In this document: piece by piece, positions 25,401 to 33,372 of the stretch
Layout of the letters: every line of letters starts with the position of its first letter
Numbering within the stretch: the stretch's first letter is position 1
Origin: Amycolatopsis umgeniensis
GTDB taxonomy: Bacteria; Actinomycetota; Actinomycetes; Mycobacteriales; Pseudonocardiaceae
NCBI RefSeq assembly: GCF_014205155.1
Contig: NZ_JACHMX010000001.1
Span: forward strand, 6,510,001 to 6,574,000
DNA: 64,000 nt
Direction of reading: 5' to 3'
Notes under the pieces: generated by a model
Database searches by the model: none
What the model saw: only the letters and a program-made list of their open reading frames with translations
Told to the model about the DNA's origin: nothing
Program-made: the position numbers and the translations under genes

Positions 25401-28275
25401 CCGCCCGGCGCTCGAGGGCATGCCGAACTTCGCCACCGTCTGTCTCGGCGAACTCGCCGAGATGATCGACGAACTGGCGCAGACCGCCAAACCCGCCGAC
25501 AGCAACCAGGCCGAGGTCGCCGGTGTCGGCCCGTGGGTCCGGCCGTTCGCGGTCGAGTACGTCGTCGCGCCGAAGCCGGCGCCCGACCTCACCCCGGGCA
25601 TCTCCACCGCCGGTCTCTCCCGGGCGGACTGGACGGCGTTCGCCCCGGACGGTCACCCGCTGGCGGAGCCGCTGCGCGCGGCGCTGTCCACCGCGGGTGT
25701 CGGAGACGGTGTCCTCCTCTGCCTGAACGAGGACAGCGACGCGGATGACGTCGGGCTGTTCCTTGACGCGGGCCGCGCGGTGCTGGCCGCGCCCAACGGC
25801 ACGCGGTTCGTCGTGGTGCAGCACGGACTCGGCGCCTCCGGCCTGGCGAAGACGCTTCGCCTGGAGGACCCGTCCGCGCGGACCACGATCGTCGATCTCG
25901 CCGACGTCAACCCGGTCGACCCCGAGGCCCTCACCGTCGCGGTGTCCACCGTGGTCACCGAAGTCGCGGCGACCACCGACTTCAGCGAAGTCCGCTACGA
26001 CTCGACCGGTGTTCGCACGGTGCCGAAACTGGGTGCGCTCAAACCGTCCGAGGCCGAAGGGACCCCGCTGGGCACCGAAGACGTCCTGCTCGTCACCGGT
26101 GGCGGCAAGGGCATCACCGCGGAAAGCGCTTTGGCGCTGGCCAAGGATTCCGGCGCGAAACTGGCGTTGCTCGGCCGGAGCGATCCGGCCGACGACGCCG
26201 AACTTTCGGAGAACCTCGGGCGGATGGCGGCGGCCGGTATCGACTTCCGCTACGAGCGCGCCGACGTCACCGCGGCCCAGCAGGTGGCGGACGCCATCGG
26301 CCGGATCCAGGCCGAGTTCGGCCCGGTCACCGCGGTCCTGCACGGCGCGGGCCGCAACGAGCCCGCCGCGCTGTTCTCCTTGACCGAGGAGACCTTCCGC
26401 AAGACCCTCGCCCCGAAGATCGGCGGCCTCAACGCCGTCCTCGACGCCGTCGACCAGGACAAGATCAAGCTGCTGGTCACCTTCGGCAGCATCATCGGAC
26501 GGGCGGGCCTGCGCGGTGAGGCGCACTACGCCACGGCCAACGACTGGATGACCGAACTGACCGTGCGCTTCGGCCGCGAACACCCCCTGGCGCGGGCGAT
26601 CGCCCTCGAATGGTCGGTCTGGTCCGGGACCGGGATGGGCGAAAAGCTCGGTGTGGTCAGCGCTTTGATGCGCGACGGCATCACCCCGATCCCGACCGAG
26701 GAGGGCATCGAGATCCTCCGCCAGGTCGTCGGCGATCCGGCCGCCCCGTCGGTACTGGTCGTCTGCGGCCGTACCGCGGGGCTGGCCACCCTGCCGGTGG
26801 AGAAGCGCGAACTGCCGCTGACCCGCTTCGTCGACCGCGCCGTCGTGCACTATCCCGGGGTCGAGCTGATCACCGAGGCCGACCTTTCGGCGGGCAGCGA
26901 CCCGTATCTGGCCGACCACCTGCTCGACGGTCAGCTGCTGTTCCCGGCGGTGATCGGCATGGAGGCGATGACCCAGGTCGCCAAGGCCGCGCTGGCCGCG
27001 GAAACCCTGCCGGCACCGGTGTTCTCCGACGTCGAGTTCCTGCGCCCGATCATCGTCTCGCCGGGCGGGTCGACCACGATCCGGCTCGCCGCGCTGGCCA
27101 GGGACGCCGAAACGGTGGACGTGGTGCTGCGCAGCGGGGAGACCGGGTTCAGCGCCGACCACTTCCGTGCCAGGCTGCGGTTCTCCCGGCCGGATCCGCT
27201 CGGCGAGACGGTGCTCCGCGACGTCGCGCTGCCGCCGGTCCCGGTCGACCCGACGACCGAGCTGTACGGCACGGTTCTCTTCCAGGGCAAGCGATTCCAG
27301 CGCGTCACCGGATACCGGCGGGCCAGTGCGCGGCACGCGGTCGCGGAGATCGCGACCGGCGCCGAGGTCGACTGGTTCGCGCCGTTCCTCCCGCAGGAAC
27401 AGCTCCTGGCCGACCCGGGCACCCGCGACGCGATGATGCACGCGATCCAGTGTTGCGTCCCGGACGCGACCCTGCTGCCGCAAGGGATCGAGCGGCTGTA
27501 CCTCGCCGAGCCCGGCGAGCAGGACCCGGAGTACGTGCTCCTCGACGCCCGCGAGCGTTCGCAGGACGGCGACAGCTACGTCTACGACCTCGACGTCCGC
27601 AACCCGGACGGGACGCTCGTCGAGCGGTGGGAAGGGCTGAAGCTGCGCGCGGTGCGCAAACGCGACGGCGAAGGGCCTTGGGTCCCGTCGATGCTCGGGT
27701 CCTATTTGGAGCGTTCCGTCGAACGGCTGCTCGGCTCGTCCCGCGCGATCGTCGTCGAACCGGATCCGGTGGGCGTTCCCGTGGAGACCACGCCCGAACG
27801 GCGGGCGCAGACGGCCTTGGCCGCCGGCCGCGCCGTCGACGCCCCGCTCGAGATCCGCTACCGGCCGGACGGGAAACCGGAGGCCGACGGGGTCGACGTC
27901 AGCGCGTCGCACAGCGCCGACCTCACCCTGGCGATCGCGGGCTCCGGCCAGATCGCTTGCGACGTCGAGACGGCGATCGAACGGACACCCGAGGACTGGG
28001 CGGGCTTGCTCGGCGAGGATCTGCTCGCGGTGGGCGAACTGCTCGCCGCGGACGCCCGCGAGCCGCTTTCGGTCGCGCACACCAGGGTCTGGAGCGCGCT
28101 GGAATGCGTGCGCAAGACCGGAGACATGACACAGGCGCTCACCGTGCACCGGGTCGACCCGGACGGCTGGGCGGTGCTTTCCCACGGCAGTGCCCGCATC
28201 GCCACCTGGGTGACGACCGTCAACGACCGGACCGATCCCGTCGTCTTCGCGGTGCTCCAGGGAGAGGAGAACTGA
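22438..28275 (+). CDS. pksE: Iterative enediyne polyketide synthase PKSE
   Basis: A 1945-residue megasynthase, the normal size for SgcE/CalE8/DynE8-type enzymes, which builds a polyene from acetyl and malonyl units. Domains in order: ketosynthase (1-460; Cys213 in DGACSSS, His346, His386), acyltransferase (580-870; Ser657 in GHSLGE, His759), ACP (940-1005; Ser972/973 in LHLSSIT), ketoreductase (1200-1430; TGGGKG near 1222, Tyr1364 in YATAN), dehydratase (1460-1730; His1494 in DHLLDG) and a C-terminal phosphopantetheinyl transferase (1750-1945; Asp1842 and Glu1844). All key residues are present, so it should be active and self-activating. The thioesterase gene starts two bases later. The domain order and built-in transferase are diagnostic of enediynes. 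Nine- versus ten-membered core type was not decided. Confidence 0.97.
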   Translation: MSVERISIVGIGLRYPDAGSPEELWENVLAGRRAFRTLPDERMNREDYYSPDAGAPDRFYAQKAAVLRDYEFDRIKYKVAGSTFRSTDTTHWLALDVAAQALADAGFPEGEGLPRPATGVVIGNSLTGEFSRANIMRLRWPYVRRTVAAALAERGWAEGDTAEFLHDLEAQYKAPFPEIDEDTLAGGLANTIAGRVCNFFDFGGGGFTVDGACSSSLLSVVTAANALSEGDLDVAIAGGVDLSIDPFEVIGFAKTGALAKREMKVYDADSNGFWPGEGSGMLVLMREEDAIAQGKRIYASIGGWGVSSDGKGGITRPEASGHRLALKRAYDKAGYGVETVSYFEGHGTGTALGDATEIEALSTARRDADPLAERAALSTIKGNIGHTKAAAGVAGLIKATLAVYHQVIPPATGHYEPHESLVGDSARMYVPAEAGLWPSDHPVRAGVSAMGFGGINSHVTVTEAPGAARRKELDEKTRSLVAGRQDSELLLLDADDAASLRGQVTGLLEVVPKLSLAELADLAGTLAAELSGKPVRAAIVATNPDDAERKLSKLLDLLGEGEPEVFSSSEGIFASSRSKGPKIGFLFPGQGSGQGTVGAARKRFAHADDIYRAAGLSTGADQVATDVAQPRIVTGSLAGLRVLKSLGIEAQTVAGHSLGELTSLHWGGALTEREVLALAKIRGRVMATASDGNGAMAAIAATPGVAERLAEGEEVVIAGYNAPEQTVLSGPAEAIDRVVARARTEGVTAARVNVSHAFHSPAVVPAAEAMTEELAAFDFTRLDRPVVSTVTGDVLHAAEDLRDLLRDQVVLPVRFREAAAKVAERSDLVIEVGPGRVLTGLFRQIAPGTPVLPLDTDSPTLAAVLKVAGAAFAFGAPLETSALFAGRVVRALPADGVFNFLASPCEAAPSIGAVLTRDRVAAPEEAGPAGEASESGGSSTLDLLRKLASERVELPLEAVTADTHPLDDLHLSSITVGQLVNDVTRALGRPALEGMPNFATVCLGELAEMIDELAQTAKPADSNQAEVAGVGPWVRPFAVEYVVAPKPAPDLTPGISTAGLSRADWTAFAPDGHPLAEPLRAALSTAGVGDGVLLCLNEDSDADDVGLFLDAGRAVLAAPNGTRFVVVQHGLGASGLAKTLRLEDPSARTTIVDLADVNPVDPEALTVAVSTVVTEVAATTDFSEVRYDSTGVRTVPKLGALKPSEAEGTPLGTEDVLLVTGGGKGITAESALALAKDSGAKLALLGRSDPADDAELSENLGRMAAAGIDFRYERADVTAAQQVADAIGRIQAEFGPVTAVLHGAGRNEPAALFSLTEETFRKTLAPKIGGLNAVLDAVDQDKIKLLVTFGSIIGRAGLRGEAHYATANDWMTELTVRFGREHPLARAIALEWSVWSGTGMGEKLGVVSALMRDGITPIPTEEGIEILRQVVGDPAAPSVLVVCGRTAGLATLPVEKRELPLTRFVDRAVVHYPGVELITEADLSAGSDPYLADHLLDGQLLFPAVIGMEAMTQVAKAALAAETLPAPVFSDVEFLRPIIVSPGGSTTIRLAALARDAETVDVVLRSGETGFSADHFRARLRFSRPDPLGETVLRDVALPPVPVDPTTELYGTVLFQGKRFQRVTGYRRASARHAVAEIATGAEVDWFAPFLPQEQLLADPGTRDAMMHAIQCCVPDATLLPQGIERLYLAEPGEQDPEYVLLDARERSQDGDSYVYDLDVRNPDGTLVERWEGLKLRAVRKRDGEGPWVPSMLGSYLERSVERLLGSSRAIVVEPDPVGVPVETTPERRAQTALAAGRAVDAPLEIRYRPDGKPEADGVDVSASHSADLTLAIAGSGQIACDVETAIERTPEDWAGLLGEDLLAVGELLAADAREPLSVAHTRVWSALECVRKTGDMTQALTVHRVDPDGWAVLSHGSARIATWVTTVNDRTDPVVFAVLQGEEN

Positions 28276-28276
28276 C

Positions 28277-28717
28277 ATGGCCGACTACTACGAGATCCTG
28301 CACACGGTCGGGTTCGAAGAGACCAACCTGGTCGGCAACGTCTACTACGTGAACTACGTGCGCTGGCAGGGCCGGTGCCGCGAGATGTTCCTGAAGGAGA
28401 AGGCGCCCGCCGTGCTCGAAGAGGTCCGCCACGACCTCAAGCTGTTCACGCTCAAGGTGGATTGCGAGTTCTACGCGGAGATCACCGCGTTCGACGAGCT
28501 GTCCATCCGGCTGCGGCTGGAAGAGCTGACGCAGACCCAGATCCAGTTCACCTTCGACTACGTCCACCTCACCGCGGAGGGCGAACGGCTGGTGGCCCGC
28601 GGACGACAGCGGATCGCGTGCATGCGCGGCCCGAACACGGCGACGGTGCCCAGCAGGGTGCCCGAGCAGCTGCGTGAGGCGCTGGCCCCGTACGCGGTCG
28701 ACGGCAAGGGGGAGTGA
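28277..28717 (+). CDS. Enediyne hotdog-fold thioesterase (TEBC)
   Basis: A 146-residue single-domain hotdog thioesterase like SgcE10, CalE7 and DynE7, which releases the polyene from PKSE. The start MADYYEILHTVGFEETNLVG and the YYVNYVRWQGRCRE stretch are typical. It follows pksE by one base and precedes a flavin-reductase gene, so they share a transcript. Length is normal for the family. Confidence 0.95.
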   Translation: MADYYEILHTVGFEETNLVGNVYYVNYVRWQGRCREMFLKEKAPAVLEEVRHDLKLFTLKVDCEFYAEITAFDELSIRLRLEELTQTQIQFTFDYVHLTAEGERLVARGRQRIACMRGPNTATVPSRVPEQLREALAPYAVDGKGE

Positions 28718-28718
28718 C

Positions 28719-29291
28719 GTGGGGACGGTGGAGGAGCCCTCGCGGCCGGTGCTGAAACGCCTGCCGACGCCCGCGACGCGACGCCGGTTGTCCGCGCAAG
28801 CCGGGCTGCGGGAGGTGATGGGCCAGTTCGCCACCGGGGTCACCGTGCTGACCGCCGGCGGCGAACGGGCCCACGGGATGACCGCCAACGCGGTCACCTC
28901 GGTGTCCCTCGAACCGCCGATGGTGCTGTGCTGTGTTTCCCGCGCGGCCCGGATGCACGAGGCGATCGTGACGGCGGGCTCGTACGCGGTCACGGTGCTG
29001 GCGTCCGATCAGAAGGACCTGGCGAAGTACTTCGCGGATTGGCGACGGCCCGCCGGGCTCGCGCAGTTCGACTCGGTGGACTGGACGGCGGGTCCGCAGA
29101 CCGGCTCCCCGCTGCTCGGCGGCGCGCTGGCGTGGCTGGAATGCGAGCTCGCCGAGGTCTACGAAGGCGGTGACCACTCGATCTTCCTCGGCAAGGTGGT
29201 CGCCTCGAGCCGCGGCACCGCGCAGGACTCGCTGGTCTTCTACGGCGGCGGCTACCACCAGATCGACGGCAGGGTCCGGGCATCCGCCTGA
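28719..29291 (+). CDS. Flavin reductase-like FMN-binding protein
   Basis: A 190-residue protein of the split-barrel flavin reductase family (MGQFATGVTVLTAGGERAHG, ANAVTSVSLEPPMVL). It supplies reduced FMN or FAD to partner monooxygenases, probably within the enediyne pathway. No FADH2-dependent monooxygenase was recognised in the operon; the FAD protein at 33373 could be a client. GTG 28719 begins two bases after the thioesterase stop and has GGGGAG upstream. Confidence 0.88.
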   Translation: MGTVEEPSRPVLKRLPTPATRRRLSAQAGLREVMGQFATGVTVLTAGGERAHGMTANAVTSVSLEPPMVLCCVSRAARMHEAIVTAGSYAVTVLASDQKDLAKYFADWRRPAGLAQFDSVDWTAGPQTGSPLLGGALAWLECELAEVYEGGDHSIFLGKVVASSRGTAQDSLVFYGGGYHQIDGRVRASA

Positions 29292-29306
29292 GAGAAAGGA
29301 ATCGTC

Positions 29307-29483
29307 ATGACCACCAACGAACCCGCCACCGTCCGGCCGGACGAGACGCCCGCCCCGGCGCCCCGTCCGCCGGTGGTGACCACGATGCCTCGGCTCGGAC
29401 GGGGGGTGTGCTGGCGCGACATCGTGCGCGAGATCGAACTCGACGAGCTCGAGCGCGAGGCCCGCATGAAGGAGGCGGCGTGA
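29307..29483 (+). CDS. Small protein upstream of the carboxylase beta gene
   Basis: A 58-residue protein with a Pro-rich first half and a charged helical second half (CWRDIVREIELDELEREARM). AAGGA precedes the ATG. Its stop overlaps the GTG of the carboxylase beta gene (GTGA), and its last bases supply that gene's GGAGG. Family unknown. The placement suggests an accessory or docking peptide for the carboxylase or the PKS. Confidence 0.65.
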   Translation: MTTNEPATVRPDETPAPAPRPPVVTTMPRLGRGVCWRDIVREIELDELEREARMKEAA

Positions 29484-31183
29484 CCCTGCAAGGTGATCCG
29501 GGCGCTCAGCGCACGGAGGACTCCGAGGTGGTGCCGCTGCCGGAAGACCGGCTGCGGCGCCCGCGGATCCCGAGGGCGAACGACGGGCAGGTGATCCCGC
29601 TCGCCCGCGGCGCCGAACCGGTGCACCCACCGGAACCGACCATGCCGTTGCTGCGCACCCAGCGCGACGAACTGCGCGAGCACATCGTCGACGGACGGCT
29701 CGACGGCGTCCGGCGGCAGCACTCGCTCGGCAAGCACACCGCGCGCGAACGGCTGGATCTGTTGCTGGATCCCGATTCCTTCACCGAGGTCGAGTTGTAC
29801 CGGCGGCATCAGGCGAGCGGGCTCGGGCTGGCGGAGAACCGGCCGTACACCGACGGCGTCATCGCGGGTTCGGGCACCATCGACGGCAGGCGCGTGTTCG
29901 TCTACGCGCAGGACTTCACCGTCTTCGGCGGTTCGCTCGGCGAGGCGCACGCGGCGAAGATCCACAAGGTGATGGATCTGGCGATCGCCACCGGTTCACC
30001 GCTGATCGGGCTCAACGACAGCGGCGGGGCGCGGATCCAGGAAGGCGTCATGGCGCTCAACGGCTACGGCGGCATCTTCCGCCGTCAGGTCGAAGCGTCC
30101 GGCGTCATCCCGCAGATCAGCGTGGTGCTGGGGCCGTGCGCCGGCGGGGCGGCGTATTCGCCCGCGCTGGCGGACTTCGTCTTCATGGTGCGCGACACCG
30201 CCCGCATGTACCTGACCGGGCCGGACGTCGTCGAGACCGTGACCGGCGAACGCGTCAGCCACGACGAACTCGGTGGTGCGGACGTGCACGGCGCGTCGTC
30301 CGGCGTGGCGACGGTGGTGCACGACGACGAGGAGAGCTGCCTCGCCGACGTCCGCTACCTGGTGTCGCTGCTGCCGTCGAACTACCTGGAGCCCTCGCCC
30401 GGCGAGCCTTCGCGGGACGCGGGCAAGGACCGGCGGCCCCGGTTCGCCGAACTCGTCCCCGTGGAGCCGAACAAGCCCTACGACATGCGGGACGTGTTCG
30501 CCGAACTCACCGACGACGGCGAGTTCTTCGAGCTGCACGAACGGTGGGCGCGGAACGTGCTGTGCGCGCTCGCGCGGGTCGACGGGCGTGTGGTCGGCCT
30601 GGTCGGCAACCAGCCGGTGGTGTTCGCCGGCGTACTCGACGGCCCGGCCTCGCAGAAGGCGGCGCGGTTCGTGCGGTTCTGCGACGCGTTCAGCATCCCG
30701 CTGGTGACGCTCGTGGACGTTCCCGGCTTCCTGCCGGGGGTCGAACAGGAGCACTCCGGGATCATCCGGCACGGGGCGCAGTTGCTGCACGCCTACTGCG
30801 AGGCGACCGTGCCGCGGATCCAGGTCATCCTGCGCAAGGCCTACGGCGGCGCGTACATCGTGATGGACTCGCGGTCCATCGGGACCGACCTGTCGCTGGC
30901 CTGGCCGACCAACCAGATCGCCGTGATGGGCGCGGAGGGCGCCGTCAACGTGCTGTTCCGCAAGGACCTCGCCGCCGCTCCCGACCCGGACGCCTTGCGC
31001 GCCCACCTGGTCGCCGAGTACACAGAGGAGTTCATGAACCCGCAGTACGCCGCCGAACGGGGGCTCGTCGACGACATCATCGACCCGGCGGACACCCGCT
31101 CGGCCGTCGCCAGGGCGCTGGCCATGCTGCAGGACAAGCGGAAGGCGGCGCCCCAGCGCAAGCACGGCAACCACCCGATCTGA
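29480..31183 (+). CDS. Acyl-CoA carboxylase beta (carboxyltransferase) subunit
   Basis: A 567-residue carboxyltransferase of the PccB/AccD type that makes malonyl-CoA or methylmalonyl-CoA. The N- and C-terminal crotonase-fold halves show NDSGGARIQEG and GPCAGGAAYSPAL, then VDVPGFLPG and AYGGAYIVMDS. About 54 residues extend before the usual family start (MPLLRTQRDEL). I kept GTG 29480, which overlaps the previous stop; ATG 29642 is the alternative. The epsilon gene follows after 10 bp. The biotinylated alpha subunit is not in the window, so one from elsewhere must be shared. Precursor supply to PKSE is the likely role. Confidence 0.92.
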   Translation: MTLQGDPGAQRTEDSEVVPLPEDRLRRPRIPRANDGQVIPLARGAEPVHPPEPTMPLLRTQRDELREHIVDGRLDGVRRQHSLGKHTARERLDLLLDPDSFTEVELYRRHQASGLGLAENRPYTDGVIAGSGTIDGRRVFVYAQDFTVFGGSLGEAHAAKIHKVMDLAIATGSPLIGLNDSGGARIQEGVMALNGYGGIFRRQVEASGVIPQISVVLGPCAGGAAYSPALADFVFMVRDTARMYLTGPDVVETVTGERVSHDELGGADVHGASSGVATVVHDDEESCLADVRYLVSLLPSNYLEPSPGEPSRDAGKDRRPRFAELVPVEPNKPYDMRDVFAELTDDGEFFELHERWARNVLCALARVDGRVVGLVGNQPVVFAGVLDGPASQKAARFVRFCDAFSIPLVTLVDVPGFLPGVEQEHSGIIRHGAQLLHAYCEATVPRIQVILRKAYGGAYIVMDSRSIGTDLSLAWPTNQIAVMGAEGAVNVLFRKDLAAAPDPDALRAHLVAEYTEEFMNPQYAAERGLVDDIIDPADTRSAVARALAMLQDKRKAAPQRKHGNHPI

Positions 31184-31193
31184 ACGGAGCGTC

Positions 31194-31385
31194 ATGTCAC
31201 CGTCCGAAGTGGACAGCGTGCCGGTCTTCCGGGTCCTGCGGGGGGATCCGGAAGACGCCGAACTGGCGGCGCTCGTCGCCGTCTTCACCGCGCTCGCTTC
31301 GGCGGCGCCCCCGCCCGCCGCGCCCGCGCGGTCGGCCTGGTCACCCCGGACCCCGGCGACCTGGCGCACGTCGATCCTGCGCTGA
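31194..31385 (+). CDS. Acyl-CoA carboxylase epsilon subunit
   Basis: A 63-residue protein with the short family signature VLRGDPEDAELAALVAVF (14-31), followed by a Pro/Ala-rich linker and a tail ending near WRTSILR. Epsilon subunits stabilise actinobacterial acyl-CoA carboxylase complexes. It directly follows the beta gene and is the last gene before a palindromic array. Confidence 0.88.
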   Translation: MSPSEVDSVPVFRVLRGDPEDAELAALVAVFTALASAAPPPAAPARSAWSPRTPATWRTSILR

Positions 31386-31401
31386 GGTCGTTCGAGGGCG
31401 T

Positions 31402-31539
31402 CACTCACGTGCTCAGACACGGAACTCGCGTGATTGGGCACGGAACTCGCGTGATCAGGCGCCGCACACCCGAGTGCGGCGTCTGATCACGCGAGTTCCG
31501 TCTCTGATCACGCGAGTTCCGTGTCTGAGCACGCGAGTG
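31402..31539. repeat. Nested inverted repeat with CTCGCGTGA core (array 2)
   Basis: About 138 bp forming a nearly complete nested palindrome. Two units GGAACTCGCGTGAT on the left are mirrored by two ATCACGCGAGTTCC units on the right around a GC-rich centre (GCCGCACACCCGAGTGCGGC). It lies between convergent genes and could terminate both. The core matches array 1 at 12344. Confidence 0.85.
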
Positions 31540-31548
31540 TCCCTTGAG

Positions 31549-31740
31549 TCACGCCGCGGTGACGGTCGTGAGCCGGTGTGTCGCCTCGGCTTCCCTGCGC
31601 GGGGGATACGTGCTGTGCCGCGTGTGCACGGCGACGTAGAGGACCTCACCGTCGATCACGGTCTCCAAGCCCGTTCGCTCGTCCGAGGCGAACGGGCCTC
31701 CGCAGGCCGCGCAGGTCCGCTGGCGATCCGCGGCGCTCAC
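31549..31740 (-). CDS. Small CxxC protein
   Basis: A 63-residue protein with one CxxC pair (TCAACGGPF) resembling half a zinc ribbon and a basic C-terminus. The GTG start overlaps the stop of the 37-residue gene upstream (GTGA), so both are translated from one message. No family recognised. It lies at the convergent junction with the carboxylase operon. Confidence 0.55.
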   Translation of the reverse strand: MSAADRQRTCAACGGPFASDERTGLETVIDGEVLYVAVHTRHSTYPPRREAEATHRLTTVTAA

Positions 31741-31850
31741 GGCCGGTCTCGGGGCTCCGGGACGGCCGGCTCGGACCACGACAGGCCCAGCAGGTCGACG
31801 TCCAGTTCGTCGTCGGCGTAGATCTCGTACGGGTCGAGGCGTTCGGTCAT
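31737..31850 (-). CDS. 37-residue acidic small protein
   Basis: An acidic peptide (TERLDPYEIYADDELDVDLL in the first half, Pro-rich end). AAGGAG precedes the ATG at good spacing, and it is coupled to the CxxC gene downstream, so translation is credible. It contains one Ser and no Cys, so it is not an obvious azole precursor. Family unknown. Confidence 0.5.
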   Translation of the reverse strand: MTERLDPYEIYADDELDVDLLGLSWSEPAVPEPRDRP

Positions 31851-32031
31851 GGCGCGCTCCTTGGATTTCGGGGTACCACAAGAGCACTACCGGTAGGCCC
31901 TCATCGGCGACTCGTTATTTGCTCATCGGGATCTCCAGTCGTCCTCGAGCGCACCACGATCGGCTTCCGACCGGAGGGGTCCATCCTGGGTTTGTCAAGT
32001 GAGCTCTTCATCCCGGCCCAGGAGGAACGTC

Positions 32032-32181
32032 ATGACGGCACAGGTGCGAATTTGGGTCGGGACCGATGATTTCGACCCGCGCGGGAACGCCGAGAACGAG
32101 GACACGGTGTTCGTTCCGGAGCAGAGACGGGCCGTCGAAAACGATTTCCCGGCCGAGCACATCATCCTCGGCTACAACTGA
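32032..32181 (+). CDS. 49-residue small protein
   Basis: A peptide starting MTAQVRIWVGTDDFDPRG and ending HIILGYN, with AGGAGGAA before its ATG. It has no Cys and few Ser/Thr. An in-frame GTG 33 bases earlier is less well placed. It begins the rightward gene run that leads to the FAD enzyme and the candidate precursor peptide. Family unknown; a small regulatory or RiPP-associated protein is possible. Confidence 0.5.
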   Translation: MTAQVRIWVGTDDFDPRGNAENEDTVFVPEQRRAVENDFPAEHIILGYN

Positions 32182-32294
32182 AGAACATGAGCCGCGACCA
32201 GCGTGGACAGCACGGACAGAGAAGACCACCGGGTATCGCGCGCGGGAGAATGAAGATCGTCCGCGACCCGGCAAGACCTCGAGGAGGCCTTCGG

Positions 32295-32603
32295 ATGGCT
32301 ATGCGCCTCCAGCTCACGTCGGGTTTGCAGGTGCTCGAAGAATGGGCGGTGAACGCACCCCAGGCCGACCGCAATGTTATCTACGAAGCCCTGTTCGCGG
32401 TAGCCGACGGATCCGCTTTTCTCATCTACGACATTTTCGGAGATGGCCGGGATCCGCATCAGTTCATTATTCTGGTGAAGCACGACCTCGTGATCAAAAT
32501 AGGGCTCCGCCGCACCGATTCCTCGTTCGAGATCGTTTATATCGGCGCACTGGAGCAGGGGACGCCCGCCGCGGCGTGGGCCGAGGACTCCGACGGGTCC
32601 TGA
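32295..32603 (+). CDS. Hypothetical 102-residue protein with atypical codon use
   Basis: A small protein (VLEEWAVNAPQADRNVIYEA, FIILVKHDLVIKIGLRR) predicted as mixed alpha/beta without membrane segments. AGGAGG eight bases upstream fixes ATG 32295. The frame is open further left but lacks a site. Codons such as ATA, ATT and TTT are commoner than in its neighbours, hinting at recent acquisition. The overall shape recalls small RelE-like folds, but no catalytic residues can be assigned. Confidence 0.6.
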   Translation: MAMRLQLTSGLQVLEEWAVNAPQADRNVIYEALFAVADGSAFLIYDIFGDGRDPHQFIILVKHDLVIKIGLRRTDSSFEIVYIGALEQGTPAAAWAEDSDGS

Positions 32604-32815
32604 CCTGCTACGCGGGCGGGCGAGGCCGACGAGACCAGGCTTCATACCGCTGAACGGACCAGTCCCGGGACCGGTGACGGCCGCCTTTCGCACCAGTGGA
32701 TCATGCTTTCCTCATCTTGACATCGTCCACTTGGGCATGAAATTCTTCCGGTGTTTGCGGATTAAGAATTCCTGGTGGGCGAAATTGCGGTAATCGAGGT
32801 CTGGAGGCATGAAAG

Positions 32816-33364
32816 ATGTCGTCACCCGAATTTCCTGGATTGGACGTTTCCACCCGGGTACGCGCACGTGACATTCAGATGGCCGGGGTGGCCGACGTCC
32901 GCCGCCGGGTACTGATGATCTCCGGTGCGATCGACACCACCGAGCACGACGTTTCGGTCAGCGTCAACCTGCCGGAGCCGGGCCGCTGGCAGGTGATCAA
33001 GTCCGAGACCAACCTGACCGACAAGACCTGGGTCGCGATGCAGGTCGTCACCGACGAGGACTCGACCTTCGTCGACGACGCCGAGACCCTCGTGCTCTCG
33101 CGCCAGTTCTCGAAGTCCTTCATGACCCCGGACCTGCGCCGCCTCACCTTCTACGACGGTGAAGTCCGGCCCGGCGAGGCCGTGCTGAAGGTGTACTCGC
33201 TGGACGCGGGCGGGCGGAAGCCGACCTACTCGTACTCCCGGTACAGCCCGATCGCGACCGACACCGCCGAGAAGTCCCGGCAGACGCTGGACGAGATGAT
33301 CAGCAACGGGATGCGGCAACGCCCGGTGATCGAGCTGATCGTCCCGGTGACCGTGATCGGCTGA
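32816..33364 (+). CDS. Unrecognised 182-residue protein, first gene of the FAD/AhpD operon
   Basis: A soluble, beta-rich protein (VSVSVNLPEPGRWQVIKSE, VLKVYSLDAGGRKP). It lacks a signal peptide or cysteines. GGAGG eight bases upstream supports ATG 32816. It starts a compact operon with the FAD protein, a 158-residue protein and an AhpD-like protein, followed by the candidate precursor peptide. A role in recognising or shielding the peptide is possible but only a guess. Confidence 0.6.
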   Translation: MSSPEFPGLDVSTRVRARDIQMAGVADVRRRVLMISGAIDTTEHDVSVSVNLPEPGRWQVIKSETNLTDKTWVAMQVVTDEDSTFVDDAETLVLSRQFSKSFMTPDLRRLTFYDGEVRPGEAVLKVYSLDAGGRKPTYSYSRYSPIATDTAEKSRQTLDEMISNGMRQRPVIELIVPVTVIG

Positions 33365-33372
33365 GTACGCCG

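Noticed and set aside
24715..28278. A 1187-codon open frame antisense to pksE
   Set aside because: High-GC shadow: the protein is Arg/Gly/Asp-rich with no domain, while the sense strand encodes a complete PKSE.
31402..31539. Possible CRISPR array
   Set aside because: Units are inverted as well as direct, of unequal spacing, with no unique spacers and no cas genes; it is a palindromic element.
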